DNA from: Phymatolithon calcareum
Taxonomy: Eukaryota > Rhodophyta > Florideophyceae > Hapalidiales
Reading direction: 5' to 3'
DNA: 64,000 nt
NCBI GenBank assembly: GCA_977006965.1
Contig: OZ345357.1
Span: 2,232,001 to 2,296,000 of the forward strand
Both the position numbers and the translations under genes were made by a program. The notes under the pieces are model-generated. The model saw only the letters and a program-made list of their open reading frames with translations, ran no database searches and had not been told where the DNA came from. Below are positions 9,339 to 18,741 of the stretch, piece by piece (the first letter of the stretch is position 1; the number at the start of each line of letters is the position of its first letter).

Positions 9339-10733
9339 CTATATGCCGTCTCCTACATTAGCCCAGATGTGGTCCGTCAGCGCCTCACGCAGCTGACGGT
9401 GGGTAGCGCGGTCTCTAATCAACTCATCTATTGATAATAAATGGTGTAGCCATCCCTCTGGAATACCTGTGTCACCGCCGCCGTACTCTGCGACTCCTTC
9501 ATCTGCACCGTCGCCCTCTCCATCGCCTACAGCGTAGTAAAACTCCTCGACGACCTCGCCGGGGTGCAGCAGTTCGCCGTGCTCGTCTAGCTCGTCGTCC
9601 AGTTCGCCACCAAGGCGCAAAGAGACGAGCATGTTGTGCAAAATGACGCACGTCTGAACGATTTCGACCAACTCCGTGTCGCTCCAAAGGTGGAACTCAT
9701 GGCGCAGTATTCGAAACCGCCCCTGCAACACGCCGAAGAGGCGCTCGACGTCCTTTCGGCGCCCTTCTTGCGCTTTCGTCATCGCCTTCTCCTTCATGGT
9801 CAGCGGCGCGTGATTCGGTCGGACGAAAATGGACCACTCTGGGTAAATTCCATCGGTGAGGTAGTATAGGTACCAGTCGCGACGCTCACCGCCGACGACA
9901 TATCCCTCTGGGAGCTTCATGCGCCGGCGCCCGCTCAAGATGTCCATGAACAACGGGCTCGACTCTGCCACTGTTATGTCGTTGTTTGTTCCGGCGCGCC
10001 CGCAGAACACGTGCCAGCAGTACAGATTGGCGTCGCACATCGCCTCCACCGACACGGTTGCCAGCTTACCGTTCTTCGGATTGTGGTACTGCCCCTTCCA
10101 AGATTTGGGGCAGTTTTTCCACGCGATGTTCATGCAGTCCACAGAACCCACACACCCGGGGAATAGCTTCGCCGCGAATGCAGCTTGCAGTGCGCGTAGC
10201 TCGGCGAGGTTGGGCGCGCGGTTGAGAAACTCTGCGCCATAGCATGCGCGCACGGCGCGCACGAACGCCTTGAACGACTGCCTTTGGCTCTCGACGCTCA
10301 TGCGGCACTGATCATCGAGTGCCTGAAACGACACCCCGTCACCGAGACGTCGAAGAAAGTTCAAGATTTTCTGCCAACTCGTCGCGCCCGGCCGACCGAG
10401 CGCATCGAATCGCTGGCGTAACAACGGCTCGACGAGCGGAAGGTCATACAGTAGACGTCGAAAGAGCTTGAGTGGCACTCGGAATCGCCGCCGAAATTGC
10501 CAAGGGCGGTATACCGGGTTCTCAGCCAGGTAGTCGCACCACCACGAGCAAGCACCACGACGGAGGTTCGCTCGCCTTCCCTTCGAACTTCCTCCCCACT
10601 GATGCACAGTCGGTGTCTCCTGACTCGCCGCCTCCACGGCACACAGCACGGCCTTGAGCACCTCGTGCTCCTCCTCAGACGACGAAGATGACGAGAGGAC
10701 GTCCATCTCGCTGGTGCTGATGTCGTCGGACAT
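9339..10733 (-). CDS. PIF/Harbinger DDE transposase
   Basis: The 464-residue protein from ATG 10733 contains the Harbinger endonuclease (DDE_Tnp_4-type) fold. Catalytic residues can be placed as Asp199 in GSVDCMN, Asp294 in YLTDGIYPEW and Glu330 in RKDVERLFGVLQ, with an HTH-like N-terminal region (about 80-160) and an acidic C-terminal tail. The downstream segment WSDTELVEIVQTCVILHNML is characteristic of plant and fungal members. The frame is uninterrupted, so the enzyme may be functional. A short hairpin (10742-10764) lies immediately before the start codon. Confidence 0.92.
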   Translation of the reverse strand: MSDDISTSEMDVLSSSSSSEEEHEVLKAVLCAVEAASQETPTVHQWGGSSKGRRANLRRGACSWWCDYLAENPVYRPWQFRRRFRVPLKLFRRLLYDLPLVEPLLRQRFDALGRPGATSWQKILNFLRRLGDGVSFQALDDQCRMSVESQRQSFKAFVRAVRACYGAEFLNRAPNLAELRALQAAFAAKLFPGCVGSVDCMNIAWKNCPKSWKGQYHNPKNGKLATVSVEAMCDANLYCWHVFCGRAGTNNDITVAESSPLFMDILSGRRRMKLPEGYVVGGERRDWYLYYLTDGIYPEWSIFVRPNHAPLTMKEKAMTKAQEGRRKDVERLFGVLQGRFRILRHEFHLWSDTELVEIVQTCVILHNMLVSLRLGGELDDELDEHGELLHPGEVVEEFYYAVGDGEGDGADEGVAEYGGGDTGIPEGWLHHLLSIDELIRDRATHRQLREALTDHIWANVGDGI

Positions 10734-10741
10734 CACTGCAC

Positions 10742-10764
10742 CAGGGGAGTGTTATGCTCCCCTG
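10742..10764. promoter_or_regulatory. Hairpin just upstream of the transposase start
   Basis: An inverted repeat with 8-bp arms CAGGGGAG / CTCCCCTG around a 7-nt loop ends nine bases before the transposase ATG. It would sit in the 5' leader or core promoter. Its arm closely resembles the termini of the MITE at 11490-11861 and the palindrome at 41847-41878, so it might be a relic of another element's ends rather than a control site. Confidence 0.45.
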
Positions 10765-10932
10765 ACTGTACGGTACTGTAAAAATAACGAACGTTCACGA
10801 TACAGTGAGCGTACAAAATGATTGTTTTTTTGAGTCGGCTGTGTCAGGTGGCCTTGATCGCGATAGAGTTGCGCGTGGTGCGATCAATTTTTATCAACAC
10901 AATTTTAGCAATTTGCTTTGGAAATTGGCAAT

Positions 10933-10948
10933 TGCGTAGGACGTGCTC
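10933..10948 (-). repeat. Right terminal inverted repeat of Harbinger element
   Basis: The reverse complement of the left terminus with one mismatch, followed by TTA at 10949-10951. Confidence 0.85.
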
Positions 10949-10951
10949 TTA

Positions 10952-11330
10952 GCGGAACTTTGTAGACCTGAACGAGATCTTGCCATTGATATGAAAAAAT
11001 CCAAAAATGTCCCACATTCTTCCTGCGAAACTTGCTCCTAGAAATCGAAACTTTCCCGTTTTTGGAGAAACTTTCGACTTTCGCTTGCAAATTTCGCTGG
11101 GAAGGAGCGGAAGTTTTAAAATTTTGTTAGCGAAACTTTGTAGTTCCAATACTGAAGAGGAAATTTGTGCTAAGAAAGAAGGAATTGCGACTGTCCTTTT
11201 AGGAAGTTTTGCCTCGATAAGAACAGGAAATCGAAACTTTCGATCACCTGTTTGGTCAACGCGAAAGTTAAACGAAACTTTCGCTTGGCAAATTTCACGG
11301 GTAGCCGTTTAGTTCCGTAACGCACGAATC
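10952..11330. repeat. GAAACTTTCG-rich degenerate repeat
   Basis: No coding signal. Variants of CGAAACTTTCG occur at least six times in under 400 bp, for example around 11046, 11072, 11134, 11231 and 11275, sometimes followed by CTTGCAAATTTCGC-like words. Similar copies lie left of the Harbinger insertion, so this is probably one disrupted satellite-like or MITE-like unit. Confidence 0.5.
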
Positions 11331-11489
11331 CACTACGTAGCTGACGATAATAATGCACGGCACGTGCATATGAATCAGAAAACAATTATAAAACACAATA
11401 TGGTGTATCATATGGATCGTTAATTTGAAACTAACTGAACTGCTACCCTATTGGGCACATGTGCCTGTTTTTTTTCCGTATACTTGTAG

Positions 11490-11861
11490 CAGGGGAATGT
11501 TAAGGGGGGGGAGAAACGCAGACCCGGTGTCATATCACTTAGTAACATACATTCTAATAAAAACGAGGCGCGCGTTGTGCATAGCGATTTATGAGGATAA
11601 CGCGGTATCAAAAATTGTCGCCAAAGCTTTGATGCCAACCTTAATTCTAGTTATTTCTTACCAAGAAACGAGTCGAGCAACGAGAGCTGCCGCTACATTA
11701 GGAACTCCTAATGTTCCCATGATTTCCTTTTATTTCTCTGGTATTTCTATGATGCGATCTTCGCCCGAATGTTTCTTTTTCAAACGGGCTCGATATATGA
11801 TAATCTTGGAAAAGCGGTATGACACAGGGTCTGCGTTTCTCCCCCCCTTAACATTCCCCTG
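11490..11861. mobile_element. 372-bp non-autonomous element (MITE) with long inverted termini
   Basis: Both ends carry a ~45-bp inverted repeat beginning CAGGGGAATGTTAAGG and continuing through a G run and AGAAACGCAGACCC, differing by one indel and a few substitutions. A perfect 7-bp direct repeat CTTGTAG flanks it at 11483-11489 and 11862-11868. The CAGGG start resembles hAT termini, but hAT elements normally duplicate 8 bp, so the superfamily is not settled. The core has no gene. Confidence 0.8.
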
Positions 11862-11868
11862 CTTGTAG

Positions 11869-12331
11869 TCTCTATAAGTCGTTGAGCATGGTCTGTTTCT
11901 TCCGAAGTATCGAAATATTGGTATTTCCCGCATTCTCCAGTCAAGTATTGAAACAGCACGACCTGGATCCATGAGGCTTCAAACAAGGCCTTCAAATATA
12001 TATGCATTACAAGTAATTGGGGTGTCAGCAGGTAGATTCAGGGGCTGTCCTTCCGTTTTAGATAATTCTTGTATCACTGCAAAATCTACAGTAATGAATC
12101 TCTTCAGTTTGAGATTCATTAGAAATTAATCAGAGGCGCAATATCGCACGCTCGCCGACATCGGTTTCCTTCGCGGAGACAAGACCTACAGTAATATACC
12201 CAATGGCGTAACTTAACCTGACATAGCTAAAAAAGTCGCGCAGTCTAGAGCAAGGGGTTGAAAAAAATGGGCTGTTTATTTAGTTACTTCATTCAAAAAT
12301 GCTCCAGTTATCACAAGCCATTCCAAACAGC
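11869..12331. other. Intergenic region, no gene seen
   Basis: AT-rich sequence between the MITE and the 3' end of the SNF2 gene. TACAGTA 7-mers occur at 12087 and 12187. No conserved feature was recognised. Confidence 0.4.
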
Positions 12332-15300
12332 TCAGCTTTCAACAATCTCGCCTTCTTCTCCGTCATCATCGTCCTCACTTTCAGTCCCAATATCTCCCGA
12401 TCTTATTCCCGTAATAGGCAAACCATTTCTCTCATCCCTTCCTTTCGCCTCCGTTCGATGGCTTCCATACACATTCCCAAGAGGACGTCGAGGAATTCGC
12501 TCTCCATCCAGTGGATCACCCAGGCGCGGCGCATCTTCTCGGATTGCTCCCGCTTCGTCTTCCTCCTCGATCTCCCTAAGCCCACGAGATTGTACACCCC
12601 TAACTTCCGGCTCCATAGAATCTGACAATTCCCCATCCTCACGGATCTCTCCGTCTTCAGCCTCATCATCGGCCGTCGCGTCCGGGTCCTCCACCACAGC
12701 CGGCAGACTTCTCAGCACTGGAACGCTTCCACTATTCTTTCCGTACTGCTCTGGAGGCACACCATTAGGTGTTTCCTGCCCTTCAGACTCGGTGTCAGTA
12801 TCCTGTATCCCGTTTTGATTATCTCCATCGTCCTTGTTCGTGTTCTCATTCTCCTCTTCATCCTCATCATCATCGTCGTCCTCAATAATCCGTCTACCAG
12901 GCGGGCTTGCTGATGGCGTATCGAAAGTGGTATCCACAGCACCAGCTTCACCCGCTCCATCCGTTTCCACTTCCGATTCTTCCCCACTGCTGGGTGTCGC
13001 CGGGTTATCGCGAAATCCAGCAGATCTGGCTTCTTCGTCAGCAGACGAGATGAGGCGCACTCGCTTCCTACGCTTATGCTTTCGCGTGTCCACCGAGCTG
13101 TCAGACTGACCTCGCGACCGTCGTCCCTTCACCACGGAAGAAGCGAGCTCGCTGTCACTGGTATCCCGTCGGAACCGGTCCATAGACCCAACACGAACTC
13201 CTTTGCTAACCTTCACGTCGTCATCATCCTCATCATCCTCATCCTCGATTACAATATCGTCATCATCATCATTAACCAGAATTTGATCATCCAAGTCATC
13301 TTCATCTTCCGTGAGCATAGCATAATCGGGTCTTGGTGCTCTTGGCGGTTTCGAAGCAGAGTTTCTCTTAATAGGGGGCAGAGGGGGAAGGCCTTCGGAA
13401 TCCAAATCACCCAACATGCCTTCTTCCGTTCCTTTGCTTGGTACTCGCGCTTTTCGCTCCCGATGTCTTGCTCGCCAGTGCGAATCACCCCGACGCGAGG
13501 AGCCAGGCTCACCCTTATCAGTATTATACAATATTGAGCTTTCCCTAGACTCGTCCTTGCCATCCTCATCTTCATCTCCCTTCCGGCGCCGTTTCTTCTT
13601 GCGTCGACTGCTTCCCTGCACAGCTTTCAGACCATCGGAAAGACTTGATACTTGACCAGCCTCGGCGGCTTCCATCATTTTCATGTACTGCCTTTCCGTG
13701 AGTTGATCCAGACCATACGAAATGTTCTGTGCCGCCCTCCTCTTTCTCGGCACATCATACGAATCCAGCTCGTCTTCGCCAAAACTTTCCGCAGCCGAGC
13801 CCCAAGCACCTGCACCAGACTTTTTCGATTTTTCCAGAAGGTCTGGGGGAATATTCGTTGCCCATTCCGGTATCTCACTCTCCACAATCAGCTTGGGCTG
13901 ATTTTGAATTTCTAGACATCGTTCACGGTCGACTTGCTGAAATATTTCAAATTCGTGTTCACTTCGCGCCAGAAGTCGATTAACTTCCTCCTCAGTCTGG
14001 AGTCCTTCGTCTTGCTCACCATCACTGCCAGCATCTTCGACCCTCAAGAGTTCACGAAGCATTTCTTGTCGTTCAGAATCCTTACTGGATTCGTCAAACT
14101 TTCCGGCCCCAATAATCTTTTGTTCAAGACCTCGTTTGAACGAGGCACGTTCCATCACGTCTTCTTCAATAGATTTCGCAGTAATCATTCGCAAGACAAG
14201 AACTTCGCGTTGTTGCCCAATTCGATGTGCACGGTCTTGCGCTTGCTTATCCATGGACGGATTCCAATCGCTATCAAAAATAATCACACTGTCCGCGGTT
14301 TGTAAGTTCACACCAAGACCACCGGCTCGTGTCGTGAGAAGAAACACATTGATCTCCGAATCAGGCGAATTGAAATCAGCGACCATGGTCTTTCGATCTT
14401 CGGGGCGCGTGTTTCCGTCGAGGCGAAAAAACGGGATGTCCCGGTATCGCAACAGCCGCTCTTGCAGGTCAACAACCTTAGTCATTTGGTTAAAAATTAG
14501 TAATCGATGCCCGGTGCGCAGTAATTTCATAACGCACGCATCGAGCATGTCGAATTTCCCGGCACTTCTCCACAAATCAGGCGAATCCATCATCAGATTA
14601 GAATGATCCGAATAAAATAAATAGGGGTGATTGACACACTTTCGCAACTGCACTGCCGGGTTCGAAAGTTTGTCGTATCTTTGCCGCCCATGTGAATCTG
14701 TGAACAGGAGTTTTTCAGACTTCACAATCTTTTTGTACATATACTTCTGCCATGCCGACATCTCACACAACAAGATGTGTTCCTGCTTTTCCGGAAGTTG
14801 CTCCCCCATGCGCAACACATCTGATTTAAGTCTGCGTAGCAAAAACGGTCGCAAAACTTGATGCAGTCGCCGAATAATCAACAGTGATTCCTCCTCCGTA
14901 AGCTGCGCTTGCTGCTCTGTCGCGGTAATGTTACCGACGCCCATCTGGGCGAATGGCGCCGCGAACCAACTCTCAAACGAATCCGCGCTCTTGAACACGT
15001 TTGGAAGTAAAAAGTTGAGCAGCGCCCAGAGCTCGGTAAGAGAATTCTGGAGCGGCGTACCGGTAAGAAGCAAACGGTTGCGACTTGTGTAGTACGTCTG
15101 CAATACCATGCTGAGTCGACTTTCATGATTCTTGATACGATGCCCTTCATCGATGATGAGATGTTGCCACTGGACCCTTTTCAGCAAGTTTTTGCCGCGG
15201 ACGACGTACTCGTACGTGACCAAGCAGACGTTAAAGTTGTTCTTCGCAATTACGCTGTCATACAAATTGCGACGAGCCTTCTTGTCGCCCTTAAAGACAA

Positions 15301-17017
15301 CAACAGAAAGGGCTGGTGCCCATTTCGCAAATTCGAGTTCCCAATTAGAAATTGTTGAGAGTGGAACAATAATTAGATACGGGCCAGCATTATTCTTCGT
15401 TTCCATAAGGTAAGTGATCAATCCGAGAGTTTGAATAGTCTTTCCGAGGCCCATTTCATCCGCGAGAATGCCGTTCAGCCTATTATTGTACAAGCTGACC
15501 ATCCACTGGATTCCTTGCAACTGATATTCCTTTAAAGTGCCACCGACAAGGAGTGCGGACTGCTCCGTTACTTCCTCGCGAATGGCATGAGCACTTTCGT
15601 AATACGTCTTTTTCGCTGGTGTTCCGTCCTCCATGCGGGAGCCATTATCGTACGCAACAATACCGCTCTTGATCCGCTCTTCTGTCACAACCGCACCCAA
15701 GTCCTTGAGATATTTGTCAGTCTGGTTAAGCAGCTCTAGAACTCTGGTATTCTTTGTCTTTCTGACAAGTTCCAAATAGCCCTCTTCATCGTCATCTTTG
15801 AGCTTTTGAATTCGAGCTCGCTCTGCCTCTCTCTCTGCTCGATTTGCATTCTTTGCAGCATCTTCGTGATACTTAACAATGGCTCGATTTGCAGCCTTAA
15901 TTCCACGTCGCACGACATCGCGATGATAATTTCGGAATTTGTTTGCATGCTCCATGCAGGCATTGATCCATGACTGTCGCTTTCTTCTCGAGTCGCGTTC
16001 CTCTGTCTCAACCTGTCGAATTCTCTGTCGTTCATTCTTCTCAAAAACGCGCTGCAGTCTCTTAAGCTCCCGTCCATGAGCTCTTCCACCGCGCTTATTA
16101 CTGGCATTTTCCGTTTCAACATGTTCGGTCCAAATAGCATCTCTTAATTTCCTCTGCAGTCCCAACAGCTTAATCTCGCGTAATCTCGCCTCTAGAAGCA
16201 CAGCCTGTTGCAATTCCAACTTTTCCTCTCCTGCCTCATGCTTTTGAAGCAAATCTTCCGCCTCTTTCTGCACGCGATGCATCCCAGCCCCGAGCGCACG
16301 CTCCCGTTCACGCACAAGCATCGCCTGCTCAAGCCGACGCGGTCCATCAGGCACATGATCTTTCCGCACCGGAAACACACGTGCATCCCAGTCTCGGTCG
16401 CGTTGCGCGTCGCGCAACGCCTCTCTCTCCCTTGCAAGCGCGACAGCACGCGCATGCGCTTCGCGTTCTGCTTTTTGCGTTTCGGCCAGTTGTGCCCACT
16501 GAAGACGGGCCGGAATTTCCGCGCATGTTCTCGGATCAAACCCGGAAACGATGCCCTGCTGTATCGCCTTGGCGATTTGAGGCGGGATGGGAACGCCGGC
16601 CGCTATCGCCTCGCGCGCGCGAACTTGTAGTACGGCCGCCTGGCGCTGCGCAAAGGTGTGTGGACTAGGTGCGGGATGAGCGTGCGCCTTGAGAAGGCGC
16701 AGCAACGCTGCATACTGGGTCGACGTACGCGCCGCGTCACCATGGGCAGCCAGCAGGGCACGCAGGGCGGAGACAACGGCCGCGAGCTGGGGGCGGGTGA
16801 GCGGGGAGCGATGGCGATAATTCTGTATTAGGGCCTTTGCGGCAGGGGCCTCCGCGGGGACGACGAGAGATTCAGTGGGCGGGTCGCCCGGTGGGAGGGT
16901 CTCGGGCATGGTGCGCAACCGGTGGCAGTGGGCGGGCGGTGCAAAAGGGTCACAGAGCCGAATGGCAGCTAGGTTTCCGTTCCGCTCACTCCAGGTCGGA
17001 ACGCAAATCGGGTGCAT
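12332..17017 (-). CDS. SWI2/SNF2 chromatin-remodelling ATPase, BRM/BRG1/Snf2 subfamily
   Basis: Single-exon protein of 1,561 residues from ATG 17017; a second good start (MPETLPPG) at 16909 gives 1,525. In order: a QLQ-like region near the N-terminus, a long charged helical region with an HSA-type motor-associated helix (about 300-400, rich in RRKRQSWINACMEHANKF-like sequence), the DEXD ATPase lobe with ADEMGLGKT (about 519) and DEGHRIKN (about 617), and the helicase C lobe with RAGGLGVNLQTAD and AHRIGQQ (about 922), followed by a SnAC-like segment. These features place it as the motor of a SWI/SNF complex. The last ~450 residues are acidic and Ser-rich with several poly-Asp/Glu runs and basic NLS-like blocks. 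No bromodomain is visible, whereas animal BRG1 and yeast Snf2 end with one. Confidence 0.93.
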   Translation of the reverse strand: MHPICVPTWSERNGNLAAIRLCDPFAPPAHCHRLRTMPETLPPGDPPTESLVVPAEAPAAKALIQNYRHRSPLTRPQLAAVVSALRALLAAHGDAARTSTQYAALLRLLKAHAHPAPSPHTFAQRQAAVLQVRAREAIAAGVPIPPQIAKAIQQGIVSGFDPRTCAEIPARLQWAQLAETQKAEREAHARAVALAREREALRDAQRDRDWDARVFPVRKDHVPDGPRRLEQAMLVRERERALGAGMHRVQKEAEDLLQKHEAGEEKLELQQAVLLEARLREIKLLGLQRKLRDAIWTEHVETENASNKRGGRAHGRELKRLQRVFEKNERQRIRQVETEERDSRRKRQSWINACMEHANKFRNYHRDVVRRGIKAANRAIVKYHEDAAKNANRAEREAERARIQKLKDDDEEGYLELVRKTKNTRVLELLNQTDKYLKDLGAVVTEERIKSGIVAYDNGSRMEDGTPAKKTYYESAHAIREEVTEQSALLVGGTLKEYQLQGIQWMVSLYNNRLNGILADEMGLGKTIQTLGLITYLMETKNNAGPYLIIVPLSTISNWELEFAKWAPALSVVVFKGDKKARRNLYDSVIAKNNFNVCLVTYEYVVRGKNLLKRVQWQHLIIDEGHRIKNHESRLSMVLQTYYTSRNRLLLTGTPLQNSLTELWALLNFLLPNVFKSADSFESWFAAPFAQMGVGNITATEQQAQLTEEESLLIIRRLHQVLRPFLLRRLKSDVLRMGEQLPEKQEHILLCEMSAWQKYMYKKIVKSEKLLFTDSHGRQRYDKLSNPAVQLRKCVNHPYLFYSDHSNLMMDSPDLWRSAGKFDMLDACVMKLLRTGHRLLIFNQMTKVVDLQERLLRYRDIPFFRLDGNTRPEDRKTMVADFNSPDSEINVFLLTTRAGGLGVNLQTADSVIIFDSDWNPSMDKQAQDRAHRIGQQREVLVLRMITAKSIEEDVMERASFKRGLEQKIIGAGKFDESSKDSERQEMLRELLRVEDAGSDGEQDEGLQTEEEVNRLLARSEHEFEIFQQVDRERCLEIQNQPKLIVESEIPEWATNIPPDLLEKSKKSGAGAWGSAAESFGEDELDSYDVPRKRRAAQNISYGLDQLTERQYMKMMEAAEAGQVSSLSDGLKAVQGSSRRKKKRRRKGDEDEDGKDESRESSILYNTDKGEPGSSRRGDSHWRARHRERKARVPSKGTEEGMLGDLDSEGLPPLPPIKRNSASKPPRAPRPDYAMLTEDEDDLDDQILVNDDDDDIVIEDEDDEDDDDVKVSKGVRVGSMDRFRRDTSDSELASSVVKGRRSRGQSDSSVDTRKHKRRKRVRLISSADEEARSAGFRDNPATPSSGEESEVETDGAGEAGAVDTTFDTPSASPPGRRIIEDDDDDEDEEENENTNKDDGDNQNGIQDTDTESEGQETPNGVPPEQYGKNSGSVPVLRSLPAVVEDPDATADDEAEDGEIREDGELSDSMEPEVRGVQSRGLREIEEEDEAGAIREDAPRLGDPLDGERIPRRPLGNVYGSHRTEAKGRDERNGLPITGIRSGDIGTESEDDDDGEEGEIVES

Positions 17018-17264
17018 TTCGACAAAAGTGTTTTATATATATTTTTCAGATGTTCAGAATACTGTATATGATTCGATGTTGTTTATTGGTGTACTGTAGA
17101 TTGAATGGAAATTTAACTAAAGTTATAAAAGAAAGAAAAAATAAAAGTGCTCGCTCGCCATCCAACGTAACTTCCACGCTTCCTTTCGCGCCACCGCCAT
17201 CGTCATTATCGTGTTCGCCACTGCCATCCAATTCCTGATAAAATATATTACGACCGTGACCAAG

Positions 17265-18445
17265 CTAAGCACATTGCTCGTTGCGCGCTTCTTCGTTCTC
17301 ACCTTCACTCGACGTCGCCGAACAGTCTCCATCTTGGTCACATTCTCGCCTGCTTTCCCTGTCATCCTCTCTCGCCGCCGCCTTCCGCTCAGCCATCTCT
17401 CTCGCCTTCTTCCGCTCAGCCATCTCCTCCGCCTTCTTTGCCGCGTCCTCCATTTCGCTCTGCGACACGTTAAGTGAAAGATATCCATCCCCCGTCAAGC
17501 TCTTATCCTGAAAATACCTCGAAGTCTTCTCCGTCTTGTCCTTTTTCAAACTCCTGTAATCGGCAAATATATCCTCCGTACGAATTCTCTTCTTCATGCT
17601 CCATTTCCGCCCTGTCCCGGCATAAGCGCACGCATGACACAAAACAAAAACATCAGTAAAAAAATGGTGCGACTCCCGAAAAGAAAACGCGTCGCCGTGC
17701 CCGTACCGGTATCCCCATCATCCGCACCCTTACAAACGCCCATTTGCGCCCTCAGCCTCGCCACGGCAGGTGCATGTGGCATCTTACACAACCGGTCAGG
17801 GCATCCGCCCCTGTCTGCATATCTTGGACAGAACTGCGAATGTGCCTTTTCACACTTATTTCCTTGAACACAAACGCCACACTTGACAAAACCCTCGCAA
17901 ATCGATTGTCCAGCGTACACATGTCGTAGGATGCAGTCGGCGCCCTTATCGCAGCACGCTTGCAGAAAGCGCTCACAAACTGGTCGATTAAACTCGGTCA
18001 CCACATGCATTTCCGGTGCACACATACCTCTGCAACGTCCACCGGCAAGAAATACTTCACACAGAGCGCGATGCACATGCGAGTACGTACAAGTGCGACC
18101 GGCGCTGCATGCGCCGCGTGCAAAGTATTTACAAGCCCGGCGCGAACCGAGCGGAGGGACGAGTACGAGCTGCGTTCCAGACTCGTTCCTCTTATAATAC
18201 GCCCGATGAGTCGGGCCTGAGGCACGCGCCCGTCCACGCCCGCGCCCTCGACCGCGCGGTGTATATCCATACGATTGAGCATGATAGCCGCCATAAACGT
18301 TGTAGTCGCCACCGGAATAGCTACCGCTATTGAAACCCCCACTGTAGCCTGCACTGAAGCCACCAGTATAACCACCTCTATATCCGCGGCCGCGACCACG
18401 TCCTCCAAATGCATAGCCGGCCATGCCGCGCGCGCGAGGTTGCAT
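17265..18445 (-). CDS. CCCH zinc-finger protein of the ZC3H3 type, two exons
   Basis: Exons are complement 17734-18445 and 17265-17611; the 122-nt intron (GTAAGG...CAG) restores one continuous frame of 352 residues. A second start is ATG 18424. The N-terminus is RGG/Gly-Tyr-rich (RGRGRGYRGG and similar). Five CCCH-type fingers follow: CKYFARGACSAGRTC, a variant CEVFLAGGRC...H, CERFLQACCDKGADC, CEGFVKCGVCVQGNKC and CPRYADRGGCPDRLC. The array pattern matches ZC3H3 and plant homologues, which act in mRNA 3'-end processing and nuclear export. The C-terminus after the splice is a charged Lys/Glu/Arg-rich coil. Reading through the intron would instead give a hydrophobic tail (FLLMFLFCVM), which supports the splice. 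Confidence 0.8.
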
Positions 18446-18741
18446 GCTTGCACCTGACGACGGTAGGTTGCTCTGTCTTCAAACGTGGGCCACCTTGCTT
18501 TATGTGAGGAGCAACGTACGTTTCAAGAGGTATTGTAAGCTCTGTAAAATGATGTAAAATTTCAGAGAAATTCATAAATTATATGATAACCTACATGTGA
18601 TAGCTTGCAAGGGGAGCGTCACCAGGACCCTGTGTCCTTCCGCGCATATCTGCATCGCTTCAGTGGTATTCATTTCCGGCCACCAAGGCCTCCGTAGCCT
18701 TGCAGTTCAGTGCAGCAGCCTTCCACATCGTATCATTCTCT

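Larger units (their letters stand above)
7783..10948. mobile_element. PIF/Harbinger DNA transposon, apparently complete
   Basis: The element is 3,166 bp. Left end GAGCACGTCCAACGCA (7783-7798) matches the reverse complement of the right end GAGCACGTCCTACGCA (10933-10948) at 15 of 16 positions. Both ends are flanked by the trinucleotide TTA (7780-7782 and 10949-10951), the target duplication typical of this superfamily. AT-rich subterminal zones contain several AATTGCCAAA-like words in both orientations, candidate transposase-binding repeats. Two convergent open genes lie inside: a Myb/SANT-like DNA-binding protein (+) and a DDE transposase (-). Both frames are intact, so the copy could be autonomous or recently active. 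The interior is markedly GC-richer than the flanks. Confidence 0.92.

Noticed and set aside
11425-11868. 147-codon open frame on the plus strand
   Set aside because: It runs through both inverted ends of the MITE and has no domain or codon bias; the reverse frame mirrors it.
12258-12818. Ser-rich 186-codon plus-strand frame
   Set aside because: Antisense of the acidic SNF2 C-terminus (GAT/GAA repeats read as Ser).
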